Shown: piece after piece, positions 1-11,100 of the stretch
Numbering within the stretch: the first letter of the stretch is position 1
How the letters are laid out: the number at the start of each line of letters is the position of its first letter
NCBI GenBank assembly: GCA_019749805.1
Contig: JAIEPH010000043.1
Location: forward strand, 1 to 64,000
Source of the DNA: Mycobacteriaceae bacterium
GTDB taxonomy: Bacteria; Actinomycetota; Actinomycetes; Mycobacteriales; Mycobacteriaceae
DNA: 64,000 bases
Reading direction: 5' to 3'
Translations under genes and position numbers: made by a program
The notes under the pieces: generated by a model
What the model was told of the DNA's origin: nothing
The model's database searches: none
What the model saw: only the letters and a program-made list of their open reading frames with translations

Positions 1-630
1 AGAAGTCAAACGCCAGCGAGTGACACTGCGACCACACCCCCGCCGCAGGAACCTCAGCCTCCAACGACTCCAGCAGCATGGTTACGTTGCGGTGGGCAAC
101 CGCCACCCCCTTCGGAGTCCCGGTGGTGCCCGAGGTGTAGATCAGGTAAGCGATGTCCTCGGGCGCGGGCGCCGGCAACGCCGCCCTGGACTGGCTGTCA
201 AGCGTCGCATCCTCAACATCGACGACAACCAAGTCGTGTCCGTCCAACCGTGGGCGCAACCTGGAGGTGCTGATCGCGACCGTCGGCGCGGCATCGCCAA
301 CTACAAACCCGATCCGCGAATCCGGATGCCCCGGATCCAGCGGCACATACGCCGCGCCGGTCTTCAACACCGCCAACATCGCCGTGATCGCGTCAGCCGA
401 ACGCGGCAACAACAACGCCACCCGCTGCCCCGGACCCACCCCGAATCCAATCAGCAGATGCGCCAACCGATTCGACGACTCATCAAGCTCGCCATAGGTA
501 CTCGAACGCTCCCCACACCGGACAGCAACCGCCTCCGGCGCCCGCGCCACCTGCTCGGCGAACAACGCCGGAATCGACACCGCCGCGGATGCGGGCTGGG
601 TCAACACCGCCCTGTTACCGACCTCATCCA
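1..630. repeat. Near-identical A-domain tract, copy A9
   Basis: Bases 1-77 are identical to 7704-7780 and similarity continues through the N-terminal half of the adenylation domain. It is one of three Thr-type A-domain copies at this locus (A5, A7, A9), spaced about 7.7 kb apart. Confidence 0.8.
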
Positions 631-2005
631 AACGGGCGTGCTCCCCGGAAACCAGCACATCCACCGACGACAGCCGCCGCCCCGGGTCGGCGGTCATCGC
701 CGCCAACACCCGCGTCAACCGCTCTAGCAGCGCCTCGATGCTGGCCGCGTCGAACACATCGGTGCGGAACTCCACCTCACCACCGATCCCGGCCAGCTCG
801 CCGGCGCCGGTCCAGCGCTCGCCCAGGGAAAACGTCAGATCCATTCGGGCGGTGCGGGTGTCGGCTTGCAGTTGGGTGACCTGAAGATCACCCAACGCCA
901 GCTCGGCCGACGGCGTGTTCTGTCCGGCGAAGTTCTGCCACGCCAACACCACCTGCACCAAAGGATGATGGGTCAGGGATCGGGTCGGGTTGAGCCGCTC
1001 CACCAACACCTCGAACGGCACATCCTGGTGCTCGTAGGCGGCCAGGCTGCGCCTCCGTACATCGGCGAGTAGCTCAGCGAACGTGGGATCTCCGCCCACA
1101 TCGACCCGCAGCACCAATGTGTTGACGAAGAATCCCACCAACTCATCCAGCGCCGAGTCGCGCCGTCCCGCGATCGGGAACCCGACAGCCACATCGGCGC
1201 TGGCGGTCAGCTTGCCCAACAACACCGCCAAAGCAGCCTGCACCACCATGAAACTGCTGGCACTGTGCTCGCGAGCCACCCGAGCGACCTGCTGCTGCAA
1301 CTCGGCCGGCCAATCCACCGCCACCCTCGCGCCGCGGTAGTCGGCCACCGGCGGATACGGCCGATCCGTCGGCAGCGCCAGCCGCTCAGGCATCCCGGCC
1401 AGCGCGTGCTTCCAATAGGTCAGCTGCGCGGCGATGCGGCTATCGGCATCGCCGATGTCACCCAGTTGCTCGCGCTGCCACAGCGTGTAATCGACATACT
1501 GCACCGCCAAGGGCGCCCAACTCGGCACCTGCCCCGCGCACCGAGCGGCATAGGCCACCCCTAGATCAGTCACCAGCGGGGTGATCGACCAGCCGTCGGC
1601 GGCGATATGGTGCACCACGGCCACCAACACATGCTCGTCCTCGGCGATACTGAGAAGCCTTGCTCGCAAAGGGATCTCGGCGACGAGGTCGAACGGCTCA
1701 CGCACCGCGGCGCCAACGGCCTCCTCCACCCGGCTTTCCGACCAGCCGACGGCATCGACGACCTGCCAGCCGAAGTCGCCTCGCTCGGCAGGTATCACGA
1801 CTTGCTGCGGGATCCCGTCCACCGCCGGGAACTGCGTACGCAGGCTCTCATGACGGCCCACTACATCGCTGAGCGCGTGACCCAACGCCTCGGCATCAAG
1901 CTGCCCGCTCAGCCGCAATGCGACCGCCAAATTGTAGATCGGTGAGGGCCCTTGCAGCTGATCGATGAACCACAACCGCTGTTGCGCGAACGACAATGGC
2001 ACCAC
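1..2005 (-). other. NRPS module 9 (cut): C-A, predicted threonine
   Basis: LCL condensation domain with HHIAADGWS, followed by the first part of an adenylation domain up to SLAFDF at the window edge. The visible A9 sequence is nearly identical to A7 and similar to A5, and the first code positions (D, F) agree with Thr. The decisive positions lie beyond the edge, so Thr is inferred from similarity. Confidence 0.7.
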
Positions 2006-3862
2006 TGCCGGACGCTGCCCGGCCACCAACGGCGCCAAACCATCCCCGTCGGCACTGATCCGCGGCGCCAACTCTGCCACCGTCGGCGTCTCAAACAAGG
2101 CGCCGACAGGAAGGTGAGCATTTAATCCGGCGTTGACCGCCGCAGCTACCCGCATCGCCAACAGCGAATCCCCGCCCAAGTCGAAGAAGGAGTCGTCGAC
2201 CCCGACCCGCTCCAACCCCAGCACCTGGGCATAGATGCCGGCCACGATTTCTTCGGCGGGCGTGGACGGCGCCCGATATCGATCGACATCCTGATACTCG
2301 GGCGCGGGCAACGCGCGCTTGTCGAGTTTGCCGTTGGGCGTCAAGGGCAGCGCCTTGATGACCACCACCGCCGCGGGCACCATGTAACCGGGCAGCCGTT
2401 CACCAACAGCGGCACGGACGGTGACTGAATCCGCGGTTCCGGTGATATAGCCGACCAGGCGCTTGTCGCCGGGGCGGTCCTCGCGCGCGATCACCGCCGC
2501 CTGCTCGACCCCCTCACATCCGGCCAGGGCCGCCTGCACTTCACCCAGCTCGATGCGATATCCGCGGATCTTGACCTGCTCATCGGCACGCCCCAGATAG
2601 GCCAACTGTCCATCGGGTCCCCACCGCACCAGATCCCCGGTGCGATACATCCGTTGTCCCGGCGCACCCGCGAAGGGACACGCCACAAAGCGCGACGACG
2701 TCAACCCCGATCGGCCCATATAACCCATGGCCACCCCGGCACCGGCCAGATACAACTCACCAACCACACCAGGTGAGACCCGACGCAAACCGGCGTCCAG
2801 CACGAACACCGCCGCCCGGGGTACCGGCGCACCGATCGGCGCCACGCCCGAACCCGCCTCCAACGGATTGCTCACCGCGGCATACACCGTGGCCTCAGTC
2901 GGACCGTAGGCGTTTATCATCACTCGACCCGGGGCCGCCCACCGATCCACCAGGTCGATCGGACAGGCCTCACCGGCCACCATCAGCGCCGTCGACTCCA
3001 ACCCAGCCGGGGAGAGCATCCCCGCCGCCGAGGGCGTCTGACATAACACATCGACCCGCTCGGCAACCAGCAAGGCGTGCAACTCATTTGGTGAGGCGGC
3101 GACCTCTTCGGGCACCACCACCAGTCGCCCACCGTGCAACAACGCGCCCCAGATTTCCCATACCGAGACGTCAAACGACAACGAATGCCACTGCGACCAC
3201 ACTGCCGCGCTGGGCATCACCTCGGCGGGCAAGAACTCCACCAGCTGGGCCACATTGCCGTGGGTGACCGCCACCCCTTTGGGCACACCGGTGGTACCCG
3301 AGGTGTAAATCAGATACGCGACATCCTCCGGCGTCGGCGCGGGCAGCGCGCTACTGGGTCGGCCGTGCACCGCGGGCTCGCCGACATCGATGACCGCGAG
3401 GTCCAAACCCTCGAGCCGATCGGCATTTTCGGTGGTGGTGACCACGGCGATCACCGCGGCATCAGCCACCATGAACTCGATCCGCGCCGAGGGCAGCGAC
3501 GGATCGATCGGCACATAGGCCGCTCCGGATTTCAACACCGCGAGGATCGACACGATCGCCTCACCCGACCGCGGCAAGAACAACCCCACACATGTACCCG
3601 GGCCCGCGCCATAGCCAACCAGCAAGTGCGCCAATCGATTCGACGCCTCATCCAACTCGCGATAAGACCACGACCGCCCACCGCAGCTCAACGCCACCGC
3701 ATCCGGGGTCCGCGCCACCTGCGCACCAAACAACACCGGAAGCGACACCCCAGCTGCGGGCCGATCTAATACCGGCCGGTTGCCCCACTCATCCAGCCGG
3801 GCGAGTTCACCTTCATCAAGCAGATCAATCGCCAACAACCGCCGCGACGTACCAGCGGTCAT
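1..3862 (-). CDS. Non-ribosomal peptide synthetase, second subunit (A8-PCP8-C9-A9...), partial
   Basis: This gene continues the assembly line begun by the upstream giant NRPS gene and is cut by the left edge. At least 1287 codons are visible. It begins directly with an adenylation domain (about residues 20-520), then a carrier protein (LGGDSL near residue 562), a condensation domain of the LCL type (HHIAADGWS; from about residue 620) and the start of another adenylation domain, ending at the A4 region (SLAFDF). The ATG at 3862 overlaps the TGA of the upstream gene as ATGA. The Shine-Dalgarno sequence is weak, so translational coupling is likely. The start is supported because its first residues (MTAGTSRRLLAIDLLD) reproduce the usual C-A linker. 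Starting a subunit with an A domain whose cognate C domain ends the previous subunit is unusual. Release domains are not visible. Confidence 0.93.
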   Translation of the reverse strand, partial: MTAGTSRRLLAIDLLDEGELARLDEWGNRPVLDRPAAGVSLPVLFGAQVARTPDAVALSCGGRSWSYRELDEASNRLAHLLVGYGAGPGTCVGLFLPRSGEAIVSILAVLKSGAAYVPIDPSLPSARIEFMVADAAVIAVVTTTENADRLEGLDLAVIDVGEPAVHGRPSSALPAPTPEDVAYLIYTSGTTGVPKGVAVTHGNVAQLVEFLPAEVMPSAAVWSQWHSLSFDVSVWEIWGALLHGGRLVVVPEEVAASPNELHALLVAERVDVLCQTPSAAGMLSPAGLESTALMVAGEACPIDLVDRWAAPGRVMINAYGPTEATVYAAVSNPLEAGSGVAPIGAPVPRAAVFVLDAGLRRVSPGVVGELYLAGAGVAMGYMGRSGLTSSRFVACPFAGAPGQRMYRTGDLVRWGPDGQLAYLGRADEQVKIRGYRIELGEVQAALAGCEGVEQAAVIAREDRPGDKRLVGYITGTADSVTVRAAVGERLPGYMVPAAVVVIKALPLTPNGKLDKRALPAPEYQDVDRYRAPSTPAEEIVAGIYAQVLGLERVGVDDSFFDLGGDSLLAMRVAAAVNAGLNAHLPVGALFETPTVAELAPRISADGDGLAPLVAGQRPAVVPLSFAQQRLWFIDQLQGPSPIYNLAVALRLSGQLDAEALGHALSDVVGRHESLRTQFPAVDGIPQQVVIPAERGDFGWQVVDAVGWSESRVEEAVGAAVREPFDLVAEIPLRARLLSIAEDEHVLVAVVHHIAADGWSITPLVTDLGVAYAARCAGQVPSWAPLAVQYVDYTLWQREQLGDIGDADSRIAAQLTYWKHALAGMPERLALPTDRPYPPVADYRGARVAVDWPAELQQQVARVAREHSASSFMVVQAALAVLLGKLTASADVAVGFPIAGRRDSALDELVGFFVNTLVLRVDVGGDPTFAELLADVRRRSLAAYEHQDVPFEVLVERLNPTRSLTHHPLVQVVLAWQNFAGQNTPSAELALGDLQVTQLQADTRTARMDLTFSLGERWTGAGELAGIGGEVEFRTDVFDAASIEALLERLTRVLAAMTADPGRRLSSVDVLVSGEHARLDEVGNRAVLTQPASAAVSIPALFAEQVARAPEAVAVRCGERSSTYGELDESSNRLAHLLIGFGVGPGQRVALLLPRSADAITAMLAVLKTGAAYVPLDPGHPDSRIGFVVGDAAPTVAISTSRLRPRLDGHDLVVVDVEDATLDSQSRAALPAPAPEDIAYLIYTSGTTGTPKGVAVAHRNVTMLLESLEAEVPAAGVWSQCHSLAFDF

Positions 3863-5100
3863 CGAGGCGGACCTACATCCGCAGTCATCGCCCCCAACAC
3901 ACGCTTGAACCGCTCCATAAGCGCCTCGACACCCGCCAGATCGAACACATCGGAATCGAACTCGACACGCATACGCATTTCCTGACTCGGTGCAGCTTGT
4001 ACTGAAAGCGGGTAGTGATTGAACTCGCGCGCATTGATGTCGGTGATGGCCAATTCCTGGTCGGCGCCCGCCGCGGTGGTGTCGATCGGGTAGTTCTCGT
4101 ACATGAAAAGCGTGTCGAACAGTTGATCGTGGCCGGCGACCCGGTGGATCTCGCTGAGCGCGAGGTGCTGATGTTCCAGCGTGTCGTTGTAGCCGCGTTG
4201 CAGCTGATCGAGAAGGTCGGCGATGGTGGTCGTCGGGGTGATGGTCGCCCGTACCGGCACCGTGTTGATCAACAGCCCTACCATCGAGTCTGCGCCGGCC
4301 ACCTCCGCGGGCCGCCATGAGACGGCGGTGCCGAAGGCCACGTCATGCTGACCGGTCATATACATCAGCAATTGCACCCATGCCGCCTGCAGCACAGTAC
4401 TGATGGTGGTGTGATGTGACCGGGCCAGCTCGCCAAGTTCTTCCGTAAGTTGCTCAGACAGCTGGAACCAGGCCACGCCCCGCGGTCCTAGTCCAGCCCG
4501 CCCCGGTGGACCCACTAACGCGGGGGTGTCGAACCCGGCGAACACCTCGCGCCAGGCTGCGCGGGCGGCCTCGCGGTCGCGTTCGGCCAGCCAGCTGACA
4601 AAGCCGCGATACGAGGCGGGCGCAGGCAGCCGCTCCCCGAAGTAGCCGGTGATGATCTCTCGCATCGTGATTGAAGTCGACCAGCCATCCATCACCATGT
4701 GGTGGTTGGTCAGCACAAAGCGATGCTGATCGGGTCCCGTGCGGATCAGAGCGGCACGGAACGTCGAGGGATCGTCCAAGTCGCAGATCACGGAGCGTTC
4801 AGACGCACAGAGCTGCTGAACCTGCTCCTCCACATCCACGCCGCCGGCACCAAGGTCGACATACCGCCACGGCAGCACCGGGTCGGCGGGGATGATCTGC
4901 ACCGGCTCGTCGAACTCCGTGCAGAACAGGGCCGCCAGGTTGGGATGCCGGTGGAGCACCGCCTGCACCGCGTCTCGCAACCGGTCCGCGTCGAGGGCAC
5001 CGGTGATGGTGATATCCAGCTGTACCGCGTACAGATCGTCGCCGCCCTGGGGGTTGCTGGCGTGGAACAGCAGGCCCTGCTGCAGGTGGGTCAGCGGCAG
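2006..5100 (-). other. NRPS module 8: C | A-PCP, split over two genes
   Basis: The DCL condensation domain (NHHMVMDGWS) forms the C-terminus of the giant subunit. The adenylation and carrier domains (DLGGDSL near 2175) form the N-terminus of the next subunit. The gene boundary (3859-3862) lies inside the normally continuous C-A linker. The adenylation code D-V-W-C-M-A-A-V-Y-K is identical to module 4. No E domain follows. Confidence 0.85.
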
Positions 5101-8100
5101 AACGTCGGCGACCTCGTATTGCTGCTGCAGCTCGTCGATCTGGTGCTGGTTCAGCCGGGCCGGAACGATATCCGAAGGGGTCAACCCGCCTCCTCCGGCG
5201 CGCACGTGCGCACAGATCCCGCCCAGCGCGTCAAACCACAACCGGCTCAACCGATCCATCTGCGCGTGGTCAAGCGCCGATTGCGCCCACCTCCAGTTCG
5301 CCTGCAGACGCGGGCCGGCCTCGGTGTCGGCGGTGGCGGCGTTGAGTTCCACGGTGTGCGCCAACGGAATTGGCAGTGCTGCCGTGGATTCGGTGAGCGC
5401 CATGCCCTCCTGGGACAGCTGCCACAACTCGTCGTTCACCTCGGCCGCGGCCGCGCCTAGCCGGCCCAGGTAGTTGAATCCGATCACCGGATCAGCCTCG
5501 GCCAACTGCACGTCGGGGTTCAGGTAGCGCAGCAGACCGTAGGTCAGGGGGTCAGGCAGGCCACGCAGCTGTTCTTTGGCGTCCTTGATCAGCGCCCCCA
5601 GACCGTCCTCACCGGCCACCACTTGCGCCCAGTCCAGTCCACCCGTTGCCAATGACACCGGGTAGATCGTGGTGAACCAGCCCACCGTGCGCGACAGGTC
5701 CACCTCGGCGGCCAATTCTTCGTGGCGGCCGTGGCCCTCCACATCGATACCGACGGGTGTCTTGGTGCCCAAGAACTCCGCCAGAGCCACGCCGAACGCG
5801 ATCAACAAAATGTCCTGCACCCCGGCACGGAACGCCGCAGGCACCTCACCGAGCAGCATCCGGGTGGTCTCGGCATCCAGCGACACCGACAACTGCCCGG
5901 CCGTAGCAAACGTATCCACGGCAGGCTGCACTGCCGGCAACAGCGGCGGGGTCGCCGCGACCTGCCGCCAGGTGTCCGCCAGCTCCACCACCTCGGGGGC
6001 CCGTGCCTGCTCGGCCAGCAGTGCAGACCACCGGGCAAACGACGTCCCCGGCGCGGGCAGCGCTACCGGCTGCCCACCGTGATGCTGAGCCCAAGCAATG
6101 TTCAAGTCCTCCAACAGGATTCGCCACGACACCCCGTCCACAGCCAGATGATGCACGATCAACACCAACTGGCCCGGATCGGGCACCCACAGCGCGCGCA
6201 GCAGCTGGCCGGCACCCGGATTCAACCGCGACCGCGCCGCGATCAACACTTCATCGGAGAGCATCTCGACGGTGTCCACGCACTGGCGCGCAGCCACGGC
6301 CCCGATTTCAGGTACCGTCAACGACCAACCCTCATCGCTGTCGTCGACACGGCTCCGCAACATTGCGTGGCGATCCAACAGCGCCTGCACCACGATGACC
6401 ACATCTGCCTCGCCGACCCCGGCCGGGGCCTGCACCACCACGGTCTGGTTGAACTGCCCGACCGGGCCTTCCATACCCTGCAGCCAACGCATGATCGGGG
6501 TCGCCACGACGGCGCCGAGGCCCTCATCCACCGGGCCGCCCTCACCGTCGGCGACACGGGCCACCCGCGCCAGCCGCGCCACGGTCTGCTCGACGAAGAT
6601 GTCACGCGGCCGGCACAGCACACCAGCCGCCCGCGCTCGGGCCACCACCTGCATCGACAAAATACTGTCGCCGCCCAGTTCGAAGAACGACTCATCCACC
6701 CCGACACGGTCAAGACCGAGCACCCGGGCATAGATGCCAGCCAGAATCCCTTCCACCGCGTTGCTCGGGGCGCGATAAGCGTCGGTGTCCTGATATTCCG
6801 GTGCCGGTAGGGCGCGCTTGTTGAGTTTGCCGTTGGCGGTCAACGGCAGCGCATCGATGACCACCACCGCCGCGGGAACCATATAACCGGGCAGCCGTTC
6901 ACCAACGGCCGCAAGGACATTGGCTGAATCCGCGGTTCCGGTGATGTAGCCGACCAACCGTTTGTCGCCGGGGCGGTCCTCACGCGCGGTCACCACCGCC
7001 TGCTCGACGCCCTCGCAGCCGGCCAGCGCGGCCTGCACCTCACCGAGCTCGATGCGATAGCCGCGGATCTTGACCTGCTCATCGGCACGCCCCACATAGC
7101 GCAGCTGCCCATCAGCACCCCAGGACACCAGATCCCCGGTGCGATACATCCGCTCGCCCGGCGCCCCGAACGGACACGCCACAAACCGCGTCGACGACAA
7201 GCCCGACCGGCCCACATACCCATACGCCAAGCCCGCGCCGGCCACATACAACTCGCCGACCACACCCACAGGCACCGCACGCAACCAGCAATCGAGCACA
7301 AAGAAACCAAGATGGGCCAACGGCACCCCGATCGGCGAAACCGCCTGATCCGCGTCGGCCTCGACGATGCCACGCACCGAGGCATGCACCGTCGTCTCGG
7401 TGATGCCATACATGTTCACCAACCGCGGCAACCCCGGATGACGCTGCAACCACGACCGAACACGTTGCGGCTCAAAGGCCTCCCCGCCGAACACCACCGT
7501 CTCCAGCTTGAGCTCACCACCCAAGTCCGGGGCCAACGCATCAGCGGCCTGCAACGCATAAAACGCCGACGGGGTCTGACTCAACACACTGACTTGCTCA
7601 GTCACCAACAGCGCGTGGAACTCCTCCGGGGAGCGCACCACCGCATCGGGCACCACCACCACACGCCCACCACCCAGCAGCGCGCCCCAGATCTCCCACA
7701 CCGAGAAGTCAAACGCCAGCGAGTGACACTGCGACCACACCCCCGCCGCAGGAACCTCAGCCTCCAACGACTCCAGCAGCTGAATCACGTTGCGGTGGGC
7801 AACCGCCACCCCCTTCGGAGTTCCCGTCGTGCCCGACGTATAGATCACATACGCGACGTCATCGGGTTTCGGCGCCGGCAACGCCGCCCGGGGCAGGCTG
7901 TCAGTCGCCGCATCGTCGATATCGACGACCACCACATCATGCCCATCAAGGCGTGAACGCAAGTTCGCAGTGGCGACCACCACCGTCGGAGCGGCATCAC
8001 CGACGACGAACCCGATCCGCGCATCCGGATGCGCCGGATCCAGCGGCACATACGCCGCCCCGGTCTTGAGCACCGCCACCATCGCCACAATCGCCTCAAC

Positions 8101-11100
8101 CGAACGCGGCAACAACAACGCCACCCGCTGACCCGGACCCGCCCCGTACCCAATCAGCAGATGCGCCAACCGATTCGACGCCTCATCAAGCTCGCCATAG
8201 GTCCTCGAACGCTCCCCACACCGGACAGCCACCGCCTCCGGCGCGCGCGCCACCTGCTCAGCGAACCGCGCCGGAATCGACACCGCCGCCGGGGCGGACT
8301 GGGTCAACACCGCCCGATTACCCACCACATCCAACCGGGCATGGTCGGCAGCATCCAACACATCCACCGACGAGACCCGCCGCCCCGGATCCGCAGTCAT
8401 CGCCACCAACACTCGCTCGAACCGCCCGATCAGTGACTCCACATCAGCCGCATCAAACAGATCGAGGTCGAATTCGAGACGAATGGCCAGTTCGTCGTCC
8501 GGCGCGGCAGCCACCGTGAGCGGGTAGTGGTTGTATTCGCGGGCCGTCATGTCGCTGATCGCCAACTCGCGGACGCTTGACAACGCCGCGGTGTCGACCG
8601 GGTAGTTCTCGTACACGAAAAGGGTGTCGAACAACTGGTCGTGACCGGTGGCCCGGTGGATCTCGTTGAGCGCGAGGTGCTGGTGTTCGACGGTCTGGTT
8701 GTACGCGCGTTGCAGCTGATCGAGTAGGTCGACAGAGGTGGTTGCCGCCGTCATGCTCGCGCGCACCGGCACTGTGTTGATCAATAGGCCGACCATCGAT
8801 TCCGCGCCGGCCAGCTCGGCAGGCCGCCCCGACACCGCGATGCCGAAGGACACATCTTGCTGTCCGGTCAGTGACGTCAGCAGTTGCGCCCATGCGGCCT
8901 GCAGCACCGTGTTGACGGTGGTTTGGTGCGAGCGGGCCAGCGCACTGATGGCGCGGGTGGTCTGCTCAGACACCCGATGCAGAACAGCGCCTCGCCGACC
9001 CAGCCCCAACCAGCCCGCCGGACCCACCAGCGTAGGAGTGTCGAAACCAACGAACAGTTCGCGCCATGCCGTCTGTGCGGCAGCGTGATCCTGATCGGCC
9101 AGCCAGGCAACAAAGCTGCGATACGACGCGGCCGCGGGCAGCCGTTCGTCGTAATAGCCGGCAACAATTTCCTGCAGCAGGATCGGCAGCGACCAGCCAT
9201 CCATCACGATGTGGTGATTCGTCAGCACGAACCGATGCCGGTCGGCTGCGGTGCGGATCAACGCCGCGCGGAATACCGCCTGGTCGGTGAGGTCACAGAC
9301 CGCGGCGCGTTCGCTGGCACACACGTCGCGGACCTGCGCATCGACATCGGCGTCCGCGTCCAGCTCGACGTACTGCCACGCCATCATCGGATCAGCTGGG
9401 ATGACCTGCACTGGCTCGTCGAAGTCTGCGCAGAACCGGGCCACCAGGTTCGGATGCCGCTTGACCACCGTGTGCACGGCGTCGTGCAACCGGCGCTGAT
9501 CGAGGACGCCGGTGATGGTGATCTCCAGCTGGACCGCATATAGGTCGTCGCCGGGGCCTTCGGTGGTGCCGGCATGGAATAGCAGTCCCTGCTGCAACGG
9601 GGTCAGCGGCAGCACGTCACCGACACGGTATTGCCGACACAGCTCGTCGATCTGCGGCTGGGTCAGTCGCGCCGGGGTGAGATCCGACGGCGTGAACCCG
9701 CCCCCACCGGCGCGTACATGCGCGCAGATACCGTGCAGCGCGTCGAACCACAACCGGCTCAACCGGTCGACCTGCACTTGGTCGACGGCCGATTCAGCCC
9801 ATGTCCAGTTGGCGTGCAGCTGCGGTCCGGCTTCGGTGTCGGCCGTGGCCGCATTGAGCTCCACCGTGTGCGTCAGCGGCATCGGTACCGATGCCGCGGA
9901 GGCGGTCAACGCCAGGCCCTCCTCGCTGATCCGCCAAAACTCCTCGGTCAGCTCGGCCGCTGCTGCGCCGAGCCGTCCCAGGTAGTTGAAACCGATCGTC
10001 GGGTCGGAGTCACCGAGATCGACATCGCTATTCAGATAGCGCAGCAGACCGTAGGTCAGGCCGTCGGGCAACGCACGTAGCTGTTCCTTGGCGTCCTTGA
10101 CCAGCGCCCCAAGCGCGGCCTCCCCGGCGATCACCCGGTCCCAGTCGAGCCCGCCCACACCCAATGCCACGGGGTAGATGGTGGTGAACCAGCCCACGGT
10201 GCGCGTCAGGTCGATATCGTCGGCCAGCTCCTCGTGGCGTCCGTGACCCTCGACATTCATGGCTATCGGCGTGCCGCCGGTGCCCAAGAACTGCGACCAC
10301 GCCAACCCGAACGCAATCAACAGGATGTCCTGCACCCCGGCGTGGAACGCTGCCGGCACTTCACCCAGAAGCATCCGGGTGGTCTCGACGTCCAGCTGCA
10401 TCGACAAGCGCCCGGCGGTGGCAAATGTGTCCACCTCGGGCTGGACCGCCGGCAACACCGTCGGGGTCCCTGCTATCTGCCGCCAGATGTCGGCCTGGTC
10501 CACTACCTCCGGGCGGCGTGCATACTCGTCGAGAAGCGTTGCCCACCGGGCAAACGAGGTGCCGCCCGCCGGCAAGGCTATCGGCTGCCCGCTGTGATGT
10601 TGGGCCCACGCGATGTTCAAGTCTTCCAACAGGATTCGCCATGAGACCCCGTCGACGGCGAGATGGTGAATGATCAGCACCAGCTGGCCGGTGGAAGCTG
10701 CCCACAGCGCGCTGAGCATCACCCCCGCGGCCGGGTTCAACCGCGCGCGCGCGTCCGCCACCGCCTCATCGGACAATGCGTCCTGCACCAGCAGGCGATC
10801 GTGCGCATCGACCGATCCCGCTTCAGGCACCGTCAGCGACCATGTGCCGGCGCCGTCGGCGACGACACGTAGCCGCAACATGGCATGCCGGTCCAGCAGC
10901 GCCTGGAGTACCACGACGACGTCGGCCTCGGAAGCTCCGGCGGGGGCCTGGACGACGAAGGTCTGGTTGTACTGATCGACCGGGCCGTCGACGGTTTCCA
11001 GCCACCGCATGATCGGGGTCGCCACCACCGACCCAATGCCCTCGTCGGCCGGGCCTGCCTGGTCCTCGGCCACACCGACAACCAGAGCAAGGCGAGCCAC

